64,000 nt of DNA from Crocinitomix sp044361315 (GTDB lineage: Bacteria; Bacteroidota; Bacteroidia; Flavobacteriales_D; Crocinitomicaceae). Each line of letters opens with the position of its first letter. The first letter of the stretch is position 1. This document shows positions 17,310 through 25,557 of this stretch, one piece after another. The notes under the pieces are model-generated. The model saw only the letters and a list, made by a program, of their open reading frames with translations. It had not been told where the DNA came from and searched no databases. The DNA lies in the NCBI GenBank assembly GCA_044361315.1, contig JBIKJA010000002.1:1-64000 (forward strand), read 5' to 3'. A program made the translations under genes and the position numbers.

Positions 17310-17777
17310 CTAATAGGGACCAACGATACATGCTAAAATGGCAACCGAAATCGTATTAGTTCCACCAATAGTGAATAAAATATCCGAAGAAAAATTGGAA
17401 TTCCCCATGTAAATCTTGTCATTCTCAATCGTTAACACACAGGCTGTTGAAAAGGTTGAATTACCTCGGTAAACCTTATTATTATCAATCGTATATATAA
17501 TGTCACTTGAAAAACTTGAATCGCCTTTATACACCTTATTCCCTATCATCGAATACAAACAATCAAAACTTAAAGTTGATTTTCCAAGGTAAACTTTATT
17601 ATCGGCTATGCTAAAATAAACATGAGGAAAAAATCGACTATCGCCATGGTAAACAACCCCATTTTCGATAGTATACGCTAAATCACTGTCCATTGTGACA
17701 TCACCGCGGTACAATTTAATTTGTGTAATTCCTGCAATTGAAAGGAAAAGACAGCATATCAGAAGAAGTTGTTTCAT
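17310..17777 (-). CDS. Exported repeat protein with Y.G(D/N)S.FSSD units
   Basis: A 155-residue protein with signal peptide MKQLLLICCLFLSIAGITQ. The mature region consists of about five tandem copies of a 22-23 residue unit of the form KVYxG(D/N)SxFSSDIxYTIxNN, ending with a non-repeat tail (TISVAILACIVGPY). Each unit would form two short beta strands, so a stacked beta structure is likely. I recall similar GNSTxSSD repeat proteins in diverse bacteria, without known role. The gene stands alone, with about 240 bp upstream to the divergent VOC gene. Confidence 0.75.
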   Translation of the reverse strand: MKQLLLICCLFLSIAGITQIKLYRGDVTMDSDLAYTIENGVVYHGDSRFFPHVYFSIADNKVYLGKSTLSFDCLYSMIGNKVYKGDSSFSSDIIYTIDNNKVYRGNSTFSTACVLTIENDKIYMGNSNFSSDILFTIGGTNTISVAILACIVGPY

Positions 17778-17994
17778 AGTTTAATTTTCTTAAATCTGTG
17801 CTCAAAGGTAGGCATAAATCGAGCCAATTTTAGAGTACAAGACCTCCAAAGACAGGCTATTTTTCAATAGTTTTTCACAATTCGATGCGTTTGGGACAGA
17901 TTAATAGGAAAAGTAAGCCACAAAAATAAATGAAATTCATCAAATTAATCTTGCTTTATCGGCATAAAAAATAAGTTGATTTAAAGCGGTTGTT

Positions 17995-18002
17995 TATATT
18001 TG
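17995..18002 (+). promoter_or_regulatory. Bacteroidota -7 promoter box
   Basis: TATATTTG matches TAnnTTTG and ends 16 bp before the ATG of the VOC gene. Confidence 0.55.
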
Positions 18003-18018
18003 TGGCAAAATTACAATC

Positions 18019-19080
18019 ATGGAAAAAATTATCTCTGGCATTCAGCAAATGGGAATTGGTGTACCTGACGTTCAAAGAATTTGGAAATGGTACCGCGAAA
18101 TGTTTGGAATTGACATCCGTCTTTTTGAGGATGCCGCCGAAGCCCCTTTAATGACACGATATACCGGAGATACAGTTCACAGCCGCACTGCTACACTGGC
18201 TTTAAGCATGGAAGGTGGAGGTGGATTTGAAATTTGGCAATTTACCAGTCGCCCAACAGAACGTGCTAATTTTGCCATTCAGTTAGGTGATTTAGGCTTA
18301 TATGCTTGTAAAATAAAATCAAAAAATGTACAGACGAGTTATGATTTTCATACTTCAAAAGGTGTGAAGATTTTAGGCGAAATTAGTCAAACCCCAAGCG
18401 GTGAATTAAATTATTTTTTAGAGGATCCCAACGGAAATATTTTTAATGTTGTGGAGGGGAATGAATGTTTCAAAGATACCGGTCATCCTGCAAAAACAGG
18501 AGCAGTTGCAGGCGCAATTATTGGGGTAAGTGACATGGAAGCCTCTTTAAAATTGTACAAAGACATTCTTGAATACGAAACTGTTGAATACGATGAAACT
18601 GGTGTTTTTGATTGTTTTAAAGGTTTACTTTCTGGGGATCAGGAATATAGACGTGTTTTATTAACACACAAAAACGAACGACAAGGCCCATTTTCTGAGC
18701 TCCTTGGTCCTACCCGAATTGAATTAGTACAAGCTATCAATCGAAAACCAAGAAAAATATTTGAAGATCGTTTTTGGGGCGATTGGGGATTCATTCATTT
18801 GTGTTTTGACATTCAAGGAATGGATCAGTTAAAAAAAGAATGCGAAGCTAATGGTTTTCCATTTACCGTTGATAGCGGAAATACCTTTGACATGGGTGAA
18901 GCCGGAGGCCGTTTTTCGTACATCGAAGATCCAGACGGAACCTGGATTGAATTTGTGGAAACCCATAAAGTTCCTGTAATGAAAAGCATTGGCTGGTACA
19001 TTAACTTGAAAAAAAGAAATCCTAAAAAACGCCTACCAAAATGGATGCTCAAAGCCATGGGCATGAATCGTGTGAAGTAA
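18019..19080 (+). CDS. VOC family protein, two glyoxalase-like domains
   Basis: A 353-residue cytoplasmic protein with two vicinal-oxygen-chelate modules. The first (residues about 5-150) begins GIQQMGIGVPDVQRIWKWYREMFG and ends in YFLEDPNGNIFNVVEG; the second (about 165-325) begins GVSDMEASLKLYKDIL and ends in YIEDPDGTWIEFVETHK. Both keep the DP(N/D)G-(N/T)-(I/W) strand with its Glu ligand. The tail is basic. These features suggest a metal-dependent lyase, isomerase or dioxygenase on an unknown substrate. It is a single gene with its own promoter box. Confidence 0.85.
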   Translation: MEKIISGIQQMGIGVPDVQRIWKWYREMFGIDIRLFEDAAEAPLMTRYTGDTVHSRTATLALSMEGGGGFEIWQFTSRPTERANFAIQLGDLGLYACKIKSKNVQTSYDFHTSKGVKILGEISQTPSGELNYFLEDPNGNIFNVVEGNECFKDTGHPAKTGAVAGAIIGVSDMEASLKLYKDILEYETVEYDETGVFDCFKGLLSGDQEYRRVLLTHKNERQGPFSELLGPTRIELVQAINRKPRKIFEDRFWGDWGFIHLCFDIQGMDQLKKECEANGFPFTVDSGNTFDMGEAGGRFSYIEDPDGTWIEFVETHKVPVMKSIGWYINLKKRNPKKRLPKWMLKAMGMNRVK

Positions 19081-19190
19081 GGGATTTGTTTGGTGGTGTA
19101 ATTTTTCCATTACCTTAGTGGATATGAAGATTTTATTAATTATGTGAATTTTTGGCCTAACCTTTATTTGTAGTCTTTCAAAATTTTATC

Positions 19191-19534
19191 ATAAATAAAC
19201 TATTTGCAAGTATACTTCACCAAACATTTAACGTAACCAACGAAACTGTTCGAATATCCTCAGATTCAACATGGTTCAAAAAAGTACTGCCTATTCTTTA
19301 TTTCACTATTGGAATCATATTGATTCTTAGATGGGGAAATAAATTTCCTACTTTATTTTTTCTGAAATTGGATTCATTATTTATGGTGTCTTATGTTTTA
19401 AAATCACTGTGCTTTTTTACAATCCAGAATATATTCTTCTAACCAAAAAAAAGATTAACTATGATGAAATTATACATTTAAGGCATCTTGAGTTCAATTT
19501 GTATCCCTATCTAATTATCAAAGTTAAGACATAA
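19191..19534 (+). pseudogene. Frameshifted small membrane protein gene
   Basis: In a 525-bp stretch with no intact ORF, one frame encodes NKLFASILHQTFNV...WFKKVLPILYFTIGIILILRWG up to about 19361. The frame one base over continues from about 19364 as EIGFIIYGVLCFKITVLFYN...KKKINYDEIIHLRHLEF to a TAA at 19534. The switch falls in a T6 run (19356-19361) and corresponds to loss of one base. The joined product is two hydrophobic hairpin segments followed by a PH-like YILLTKKKINYDEI strand pattern. No convincing start codon remains at the 5' end. A base-calling error in the T-run is the main alternative. Confidence 0.5.
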
Positions 19535-19605
19535 ACTAGTTCAAAATAATATCTAGCAGCGCTTTTGTCATGCCAATGCATTTAGATTAATAATCCTCTA
19601 AAAAA

Positions 19606-20325
19606 CTACTGAAAAATAAAATTCTGTTTTGTATGAATACTTGGGTCAAACGCAACTAAATCACCATCTATCTGAACAAACGGCTGATAGCCTAGTCCTT
19701 CAAGAAATTTAAAACAAAGATCTCTGTTTTCATTCGCCCATAATTCAAGGTAAACCACAGGTTTATAAGCTCGCAATAACTTTCCGCCTCCTTTTAAGGC
19801 AAAATATTCGAAATTCTCTACGTCCATTTTAATTCCTGCTACAGGCGCATCCTTTACCAAATCATCTAGCCGCACACATTTCACTTCAAATTGGTCACCC
19901 TCATTCCATTCGTCAATCGAATCGTGAACCACATGCGCCAAACCTTGCATTTTCACCTTTCCATTTAAAGGCAACACCATTTTTAAAACCGTCTCCTCTT
20001 CCCCAACTGCAAAAGGCACGACCTCCACATTTTTTAAGGAATAATTCGAAATCATGGCACGTAAAACCGCCAAATTATCAGGCATAGGTTCAATCGCCAA
20101 AATTTTTCGCTCCGGAAAACGTTTGGACAAATGGTAAGACATCACCCCTAAATTTGCGCCAACGTCCAACAATATTCCATCCCCTTTCACCGCATCCATA
20201 AAGGCAAAAAAGTCCTTTTCCTTCTTGTCATTCCGTAACGTACGAATTTTGTACTTCGCAAAAATCCGCAGATAACGCTGATAGCCAAACAATTTTTGCA
20301 GGATGTACTTCACAAAATTCTTCAT
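19606..20325 (-). CDS. FkbM family methyltransferase
   Basis: SAM-dependent methyltransferase of the FkbM type, often acting on glycans or lipids. Motif I is LLDVGANLGVMSYHL at about residues 53-67, then AIEPMPDNLAVL, and the family motif GIKMDVENFEYFALKGG near residue 170. The ATG at 20325 (239 aa) is preferred over a GTG three codons earlier because it opens with the usual MKNFVKYIL. It is divergent from a glycosyltransferase gene about 50 bp away, which suggests joint regulation and a role in surface polysaccharide or glycolipid modification. Confidence 0.9.
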   Translation of the reverse strand: MKNFVKYILQKLFGYQRYLRIFAKYKIRTLRNDKKEKDFFAFMDAVKGDGILLDVGANLGVMSYHLSKRFPERKILAIEPMPDNLAVLRAMISNYSLKNVEVVPFAVGEEETVLKMVLPLNGKVKMQGLAHVVHDSIDEWNEGDQFEVKCVRLDDLVKDAPVAGIKMDVENFEYFALKGGGKLLRAYKPVVYLELWANENRDLCFKFLEGLGYQPFVQIDGDLVAFDPSIHTKQNFIFQ

Positions 20326-20375
20326 AGTAAGCACAAAAATAGGATAAAATTAAAGAAAGCCATAAATTCGCACCA

Positions 20376-21503
20376 ATGAGAATTGCGATAAATACACGAT
20401 TTCTATTAAAAGGCAAAATGGAAGGCTTTGGCTGGTTCACCTACGAAACTGTCAAACGAATCGTTGAAGCACATCCAGAGCATGATTTTTTCTTCTTTTT
20501 CGATCGACCGTTTGATCCTAAATTTGTCTTTACGGACAATGTCACCCCAGTGGTACTCAATCCGCCTGCAAGGCACCCAATTTTATTTAAAATTTGGTTC
20601 AATTATTCCGTCACACGCGCATTGAAAAAATATAAAATCGACCTGTTTTTCTCACCAGACGGCTTTTTGTCATTGCGCACCAACATTCCGCAAATTGGTG
20701 TCATCCACGACATTAATTTCGAACATTACCCCAACGATTTACCAGCATCCCCGCGCCGATATTTAAAAAAATACTTTCCTTTATTTGCAAAAAAAGCGAC
20801 ACACCTACTCACGGTTTCCAACTATTCAAAACAAGACATTGCCAAAACCTACCACATCGATTTGGCAAAAATAACGGTGTCACACAATGGCGGTAGTCCA
20901 CTCTTTCAGACTGTTTCCGATCAAATTCGTCAAAAAATTCAAACCGAATTTACCAACGGAAAACCGTATTTTATTTTTGTCGGTGCCTTGCATCCACGCA
21001 AAAACATCAACCGACTTTTACTTGCGTTCGACGCCTTTAAACGCCAAACAAATTCACCAACGCAATTACTTATTGTAGGCGAAAAATTGTGGAAAAACAC
21101 TACATTTCAAGACATTACCAACCAACTCACTTGCCAATCCGACCTGCATTTTTCAGGTCATGTCAGTCTCGAAAACTTGACCCAACTCATGGGCAGCGCC
21201 AAAGCCTTAACCTTTGTTTCTTATTTTGAGGGCTTCGGAATTCCATTGGTCGAGGCGATGATGGCAGGAACCCCCATTTTATGTGGCAATAAAACCTCCT
21301 TGCCCGAGGTAGCTGGAGAAGCAGCCTTATACGTTGATCCGTTCAGCGTGGAAGAAATCACCGCCGGATTGGTAAAAATGGACACCGACGAAACCCTTCG
21401 TAATCAACTCATTCAAAATGGATTTGAGCAGAGCAAAAAATTCAATTGGGATTTTACGGCGCAAATTTGTTGGGATACTATTCTAAAACATTTGCCGAAA
21501 TAG
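20376..21503 (+). CDS. Glycosyltransferase family 4 (GT-B)
   Basis: A 375-residue cytoplasmic glycosyltransferase. The C-terminal domain shows the retaining GT4 signature FEGFGIPLVEAMMAGTPILC followed by NKTSLPEVAGEAALYVDPF, where the Glu residues contact the nucleotide sugar. The middle contains FVGALHPRKNINRLL, the start of the second Rossmann domain. The N-terminal acceptor domain begins MRIAINTRFLLKGKMEGFGWF. It probably adds a hexose to a cell-surface glycan, in keeping with the divergent FkbM methyltransferase next to it. Confidence 0.92.
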   Translation: MRIAINTRFLLKGKMEGFGWFTYETVKRIVEAHPEHDFFFFFDRPFDPKFVFTDNVTPVVLNPPARHPILFKIWFNYSVTRALKKYKIDLFFSPDGFLSLRTNIPQIGVIHDINFEHYPNDLPASPRRYLKKYFPLFAKKATHLLTVSNYSKQDIAKTYHIDLAKITVSHNGGSPLFQTVSDQIRQKIQTEFTNGKPYFIFVGALHPRKNINRLLLAFDAFKRQTNSPTQLLIVGEKLWKNTTFQDITNQLTCQSDLHFSGHVSLENLTQLMGSAKALTFVSYFEGFGIPLVEAMMAGTPILCGNKTSLPEVAGEAALYVDPFSVEEITAGLVKMDTDETLRNQLIQNGFEQSKKFNWDFTAQICWDTILKHLPK

Positions 21504-21516
21504 AGTGATTTTTTTA

Positions 21517-21611
21517 AGGGCAGAGGACAGAGGGGTTTAGGGCAGAGGGGAGTTTGAGTTTGAGTTAGAGTTTGAGTTTTGAGGGATTTAGGGCAGAGGG
21601 GGGGGTAGTTT
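21517..21611. repeat. Low-complexity purine-rich block
   Basis: Contains TTTAGGGCAGAGGGG twice, GGCAGAGGACAGAGGGG, and a GAGTTTGAGTT(A/T)GAG tract ending in a run of G. It sits between the GT4 gene and the RAYT gene; no coding potential. Confidence 0.6.
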
Positions 21612-21741
21612 GAGTAGTAAGTTTTATCTAATTCAGCACTGTTAAAATCTAAGTATTTATACTGTTTTTTAATCTAATTTAAAAAATTATCTTTCGCATT
21701 CAAATTTCGTAAAAATCGTTTCCAAAAATTAACAATAAAAA

Positions 21742-22344
21742 ATGTCAAAATTTCGAAATAAATACCGAAATGAAAGTGCGCGGGCACAATGGTGGAATTA
21801 CAATAGTGATGCGGCCTATTTCATTACTATCTGTACCTCTGAAAGAGCATGTATTCTTGGCGAAATTTCCGACAATCAAATGCACCAATCCAAAATTGGC
21901 AAAATCGTTAATCAAGAATGGAATCTATCTTTTGATTTACGCAAAGAATTGTTCTGCGATGTATTTATCATCATGCCGAACCATATCCACGCCATATTGC
22001 GTATTGAAAATAAAATTGATGAATCTGGGACGCACGGTTTGGTTGTTGTAGGGACGCACGGCCGTGCGTCCCTACAACAACCAAACCCACCAACAAATAC
22101 CGGAATTGCCTACCGATCACCAAAATCAATTTCATCATTCGTCGCCGGGTTCAAATCATCCGCCACCAAACGAATCAATGAATTTCGAAAAACCCCAAAA
22201 AAACCAGTTTGGCAACCCCGTTTTCACGACCGTATAATCCGAAATGAAAAGGAATACAACCGTATTTATAATTATATCGAAAACAATGTGGCAAAATGGG
22301 ATCAGGATAAATTTTATGAAAAGGGGGATTTAACAACGAATTGA
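21742..22344 (+). CDS. REP-associated tyrosine transposase (RAYT, IS200/Y1 type)
   Basis: A 200-residue Y1/HUH nuclease. The HUH site is MPNHIHAI at about residues 78-85, the N-terminal strand is YFITICTSERACILG, and the C-terminal helix with the candidate nucleophile is EYNRIYNYIENNVAKW. Members process single-stranded REP/BIME palindromes. The gene itself contains a perfect 52-bp palindrome at 22036-22087 that is read through in frame (encoding GLVVVGTHGRASLQQPNP), lying between the HUH site and the tyrosine helix. No second transposon gene or terminal repeats are visible, so it appears to be a domesticated single-copy RAYT. Confidence 0.88.
   Translation: MSKFRNKYRNESARAQWWNYNSDAAYFITICTSERACILGEISDNQMHQSKIGKIVNQEWNLSFDLRKELFCDVFIIMPNHIHAILRIENKIDESGTHGLVVVGTHGRASLQQPNPPTNTGIAYRSPKSISSFVAGFKSSATKRINEFRKTPKKPVWQPRFHDRIIRNEKEYNRIYNYIENNVAKWDQDKFYEKGDLTTN
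22036..22087. repeat. Perfect 52-bp palindrome (REP-like) inside RAYT gene
   Basis: Left arm GGTTTGGTTGTTGTAGGGAC... and right arm ...GTCCCTACAACAACCAAACC are exact reverse complements with no loop, centred between 22061 and 22062. The core GTAGGGACGCACGG / CCGTGCGTCCCTAC is a REP-type word. An extra copy of GGGACGCACGG precedes it at 22027-22037. Confidence 0.95.
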
Positions 22345-22382
22345 ATCGTAGAATAAATTTTGTGGTGTTATATAAATTTTAA

Positions 22383-22598
22383 TCACCTTATACTCAACGC
22401 CCCCGAAGGGCATTTGGAAACGGCGGCTACAATTTCTTCTGTGGTGCCGTTTTCCATTTTTATCCAAGGTTGTGTTTTTGGTTGAAACACTTTTGAGAGG
22501 TTTTTTAAGCAATTGGCCGAATGTGAACATTTTCCCGATTGCCATAACACGGTTACTTCTCCGTTGGTGTATTCTTTTTTGAGATTCGTAGCATCCAT
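22383..22598 (-). CDS. Mono-cluster iron-sulfur protein, YjdI/Fer4_19 family
   Basis: A 71-residue protein with the family pattern VTVLWQSGKCSHSANCLKNLSKVFQPKTQPWI and, near the C-terminus, VSKCPSGALSI. Cysteines at about positions 25, 31 and 64 are conserved, together with the HS pair. Such proteins are thought to carry one Fe-S cluster or bind iron; the physiological partner is not known. It starts with ATG and lies alone, convergent with the RAYT gene. Confidence 0.85.
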   Translation of the reverse strand: MDATNLKKEYTNGEVTVLWQSGKCSHSANCLKNLSKVFQPKTQPWIKMENGTTEEIVAAVSKCPSGALSIR

Positions 22599-22805
22599 AT
22601 TTTATTTTTTTCTAGATCAACTTGCAAATATGACTTTTTAAGCCGATTATTTTTCAATTGTTAATTGGAAAGATAATTAAAATTTAGGTTTTTCGTCGAT
22701 TGTAAAAGATCTATTTTTGGTTTGGTGTGAATTAGATTGAACAGCCGATCTGATGAAATAATTTGAATTATGACTGAAAAAATAAACCAATAATTTCTTC
22801 CTTTT

Positions 22806-23435
22806 CTACAATTTCTCTGGCCATTTTTCAGTGCTTGCGTAGGATAATCGATCAATTAATTCAGTTTTATAATAAGCATCTAAGCCAGCACAGGCAAGGG
22901 TATTTGCTTGCTCTAAATGAACAAAACCATCCGCTTCCACCCAATTTTCATTCAAGTCAATTTGTTCGATTCTTCCAATAATCAAAAGGGTATTATTAAT
23001 TGTCAAGTCGATTTTTTGCTCAAAAACCATCCCAATTTTAACGAGTGCTTCCCCTACAAAAGGAGCTGAAAAATCACCCACATACGTTTCTGTAAATCCA
23101 CATACACCAAACTCAGAAACATCAGGAGCGTATTTTGCAGAAGTTTGATGGGCCTTTTCAAAATCTCCCGTATTTACGTAATTCAATGTATATTGACCCG
23201 TCTCCAAAATGTTTTTAAACGTATCTCGTTGCACTACGTCTGGCCGAAAAACAAGACCCCATAAGGGCGGATTAGCGCCCAAATGAATCAATGAATTAAA
23301 AATTGCCAAATTGGACCTTCCATCAGCAGATTTTGTTCCAACCAATACCACCTGTTTAGGCCCAGCTAGCGAATTGATCAACCGCGCTCGGTACCTGCTT
23401 TCGTATTGGTCCAAGGTTTCTTTTTCAATCAACAT
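22806..23435 (-). CDS. Flavin reductase family protein (FMN-binding split barrel)
   Basis: A 209-residue FMN-binding split-barrel protein: NSLAGPKQVVLVGTKSADGRSNLAIFNSLIHLGANPPLWGLVFRP carries the usual flavin-contact strands, and ETGQYTLNYVN and HQTSAKY follow. It probably reduces or binds FMN. The start lies one base after the stop of the photolyase-like gene, so the two are in one operon with the TIGR03643 gene. That context suggests it supplies or handles flavin for a light-dependent or redox process. Confidence 0.88.
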   Translation of the reverse strand: MLIEKETLDQYESRYRARLINSLAGPKQVVLVGTKSADGRSNLAIFNSLIHLGANPPLWGLVFRPDVVQRDTFKNILETGQYTLNYVNTGDFEKAHQTSAKYAPDVSEFGVCGFTETYVGDFSAPFVGEALVKIGMVFEQKIDLTINNTLLIIGRIEQIDLNENWVEADGFVHLEQANTLACAGLDAYYKTELIDRLSYASTEKWPEKL

Positions 23436-23436
23436 T

Positions 23437-24540
23437 TTAGGAATATTTAAGCAATAATTGTTTTTCTACCAATTTCCAATAAGCAAAAAAGGACGGAAAA
23501 TAACCTTCCACCGAATCAACAATCCAATCCCGAGCATCTCCTTTACCTTCATAGCCTTTGTTCATTGGATGTTCTTTAAAATAGAAATTGGTCAACTTAT
23601 ACTCGGTTTTCAACGAATCAAACGAACCAATATACACCTGCATTTCATCAATATTACGACTCAAATCCAACATGAAATTCACGCATTTTTCACTGACCGG
23701 ATAGGCCTCAAAAAAATCAGGTTCTAGCAATAGAATCCGATTCCCTTTTTCCGATGACCGCCAACAAGGATCGAGGTTGGAATAATTGTAAATAAACGTT
23801 GGCAAATTTATATCTACCTTCAAATCTATATTTTTGGGCAAATTTGTTTCCAAAGTAAAGTTTTGAACTTCTGATAATTCTGTTGGAATTTCAATCGAGG
23901 CTAGTTTCTCGTAGGCAACATCTAAAAAAGTTCCTACTTGCTGTGTCGCCGTGTATTTATTAAGATTTTCTTGGTTGGCCACATATTTTTTGGCGCTATT
24001 TGCTCCCGCCACCCATTGCCAACTGCACGCATTACTCGCCCAATCGCCATCTAACAAATGATAATACATCCATTTTGCAGGTAAATGCCAATACGATTTG
24101 GCGAGATTACACACCAAAGCAGCCGTGTACATCCGACAGTGATTGTGCATATAACCGACCTTGTATAACCCTGAAATTGCACGATCAATTCCTTCAATAC
24201 CAGTATTGGCAGCAACAATTCCATGCGGAATACCTCTATTTAAAACAGGTGCTTGTTCATATCGCAAGGCTTCATTTAAATTCCTCACCTGCCCAACTCG
24301 TTGAAAATAATCACGCCAGCAGAGTTCCTTAACAAACGACTCAATCTCTGAAAATTTAAAACCTCGCGACAAAACTTGGTCCAAAACCTGTTTCGTGCTA
24401 ATGACCCCTCTTGAAATGTACGGCGACAAATAAGTCACGTCCCCGTTGATGTAATTCCTTGTTTTTCCGTATTTTATCGGATCAATTTGCGCAATTTTCT
24501 GAACAATCTCGGTATAGCTGGTTGTGAAATTTGTTTCCAT
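23437..24540 (-). CDS. Photolyase/cryptochrome-like FAD-binding protein with unusual C-terminal domain
   Basis: Residues about 30-215 match the FAD-binding helical domain of DNA photolyases: ELCWRDYFQRVG, MHNHCRMYTAALVCNLAK, and LLDGDWASNACSWQWVAG, with the conserved DGD, Asn and WQW. The normal N-terminal antenna domain is missing from its usual place. Instead the last ~120 residues (NRILLLEPDFFEAYPVSEKC, IDEMQVYIGSFDSL, FYFKEHPMN) look like an alpha/beta domain, so the architecture seems permuted. Start is the ATG at 24540, overlapping the TIGR03643 stop as TGATG. Repair activity versus photosensing cannot be decided from sequence. Confidence 0.85.
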   Translation of the reverse strand: METNFTTSYTEIVQKIAQIDPIKYGKTRNYINGDVTYLSPYISRGVISTKQVLDQVLSRGFKFSEIESFVKELCWRDYFQRVGQVRNLNEALRYEQAPVLNRGIPHGIVAANTGIEGIDRAISGLYKVGYMHNHCRMYTAALVCNLAKSYWHLPAKWMYYHLLDGDWASNACSWQWVAGANSAKKYVANQENLNKYTATQQVGTFLDVAYEKLASIEIPTELSEVQNFTLETNLPKNIDLKVDINLPTFIYNYSNLDPCWRSSEKGNRILLLEPDFFEAYPVSEKCVNFMLDLSRNIDEMQVYIGSFDSLKTEYKLTNFYFKEHPMNKGYEGKGDARDWIVDSVEGYFPSFFAYWKLVEKQLLLKYS

Positions 24541-24809
24541 CAACGTTTGCTAATTTTATTCATCGAAATAGACGTTTGTCGGGTACATTTAAACCGATCA
24601 ATTTCTTTATTCCGTTTTTGGGCATGTTTTTGGCTCACCCCACTGTTCACCCGTTTTCGCCACAACTTAAAACTACTCGACTTTAACTCCCTACGCATCA
24701 ATGAAATTACCTCGGCTTCTGAAAATCCAAACTGCACTTTAATAGCTTCAAAAGGCGTACGATCCTCCCAAGCCATTTCAATAATTCTATCCAAGTCGCG
24801 CGCTTCCAT
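24540..24809 (-). CDS. TIGR03643/DUF2805 family protein
   Basis: An 89-residue basic protein that fits TIGR03643 closely: it opens with MEARDLDRIIEMAWEDRTPFE, continues FGFSEAEVISLMRREL, then SSSFKLWRKRV. The first half resembles a helix-turn-helix. Function is unknown; the gene is characteristically found next to photolyase/cryptochrome genes in Bacteroidota, as here, where its stop overlaps the start of the photolyase-like gene by one base. It is the first gene of the three-gene operon. Confidence 0.92.
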   Translation of the reverse strand: MEARDLDRIIEMAWEDRTPFEAIKVQFGFSEAEVISLMRRELKSSSFKLWRKRVNSGVSQKHAQKRNKEIDRFKCTRQTSISMNKISKR

Positions 24810-24910
24810 AAATATTAGTTACCCTTTCATAAACACTTAAATATTCCTTTTGTTCGTTTTGAAATAATTGTTTTAACCGCATTTCTCTCTCAATATTGGC
24901 ATAAAAAATT

Positions 24911-24954
24911 AACCACGTCCTACGCAAATCAAGGTTAATTTGAGAGACGTGGTT
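24911..24954. other. Inverted repeat in divergent promoter region
   Basis: AACCACGTC (24911-24919) and GACGTGGTT (24946-24954) are perfect 9-bp arms separated by 26 bases. They sit between the TIGR03643 operon and a divergent lipoprotein gene. It could be an operator, a structured leader or a remnant; no T-tract follows. Confidence 0.6.
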
Positions 24955-25009
24955 CTCTCTTATATTTACTTTCTTATAAAACGTTTAGGACGCTATTGGT
25001 TAAAAATAT

Positions 25010-25017
25010 TATATTTG
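25010..25017 (+). promoter_or_regulatory. Bacteroidota -7 promoter box
   Basis: TATATTTG matches TAnnTTTG and ends 28 bp before the lipoprotein start at 25046. Confidence 0.55.
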
Positions 25018-25045
25018 AACATATAAACAATTAAAACTTAATTTT

Positions 25046-25483
25046 ATGAAAATTAAAATCGTACTTGGAATTATTTTGGGAATCAGCTTATTAAACACAA
25101 GTTGCAAAAAGGAGGGTTGCACTGATTTTGATGCCACAAATTTCAACTCTGAAGCAAAAAAAGACGATGGAACATGCGCTTTTGAAGGAAGAAATGTAGT
25201 TTGGTTTGGTGAAAGCACTGTTAACAACCTTGTTTCAGACGGAGCCACATCACTAACTTACTATGTTGACAATCAAATAGTAGGATCTAGTGCTGCTAAT
25301 ATTTACTGGAATGTTGCACCTGCATGTGGACAAGATGCGTCGGTAACAATAACAAAAAGTTTAGGTGGTGTTAAAAGTCAAGCTTATACATACAAAGTGG
25401 TTGATCAAACTGGTTGGGAGTATTGGTCTGGTATATTAAATTTTAATGCCAACACATGTACCTCATTAGAATTGACTTGGTAA
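25046..25483 (+). CDS. Lipoprotein with CTDFDATNF calcium-loop-like motif
   Basis: A 145-residue lipoprotein with signal ending in LLNTSC (Cys20). Directly after it comes GCTDFDATNFNSEAKKDDGTC, a Bacteroidota motif of the type GCTDPxAxNYxxxAxxDDGSC that normally precedes surface-protein domains. The remaining ~100 residues form a beta sandwich with a single Cys pair. It is probably exported to the outer membrane. Function unknown. It has its own -7 box and a strong terminator downstream, so it is monocistronic. Confidence 0.8.
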   Translation: MKIKIVLGIILGISLLNTSCKKEGCTDFDATNFNSEAKKDDGTCAFEGRNVVWFGESTVNNLVSDGATSLTYYVDNQIVGSSAANIYWNVAPACGQDASVTITKSLGGVKSQAYTYKVVDQTGWEYWSGILNFNANTCTSLELTW

Positions 25484-25522
25484 AACAAGCCAAAGCAAAG
25501 AAATCAGCTTATTGAATTTAGT

Positions 25523-25557
25523 AAAAAGCGTATTATTGAAATGTAATACGCTTTTTT
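25523..25557 (+). terminator. Rho-independent terminator
   Basis: A perfect 13-bp stem, AAAAAGCGTATTA (25523-25535) with TAATACGCTTTTT (25544-25556), loop TTGAAATG, running into a T-tract. It ends the lipoprotein transcript. Confidence 0.92.

Noticed and set aside
21504..21741. Insertion-sequence ends flanking the RAYT gene
   Set aside because: Only low-complexity purine-rich sequence is found; no terminal inverted repeats or target duplication were seen.
22330..22545. Second minus-strand frame over the Fe-S protein gene
   Set aside because: Overlaps the clear YjdI-type protein in another frame; no conserved pattern.
22661..22855. Minus-strand 64-residue frame upstream of the Fe-S protein
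   Set aside because: It overlaps the 3' end of the flavin reductase gene and has low-complexity composition; most likely chance.
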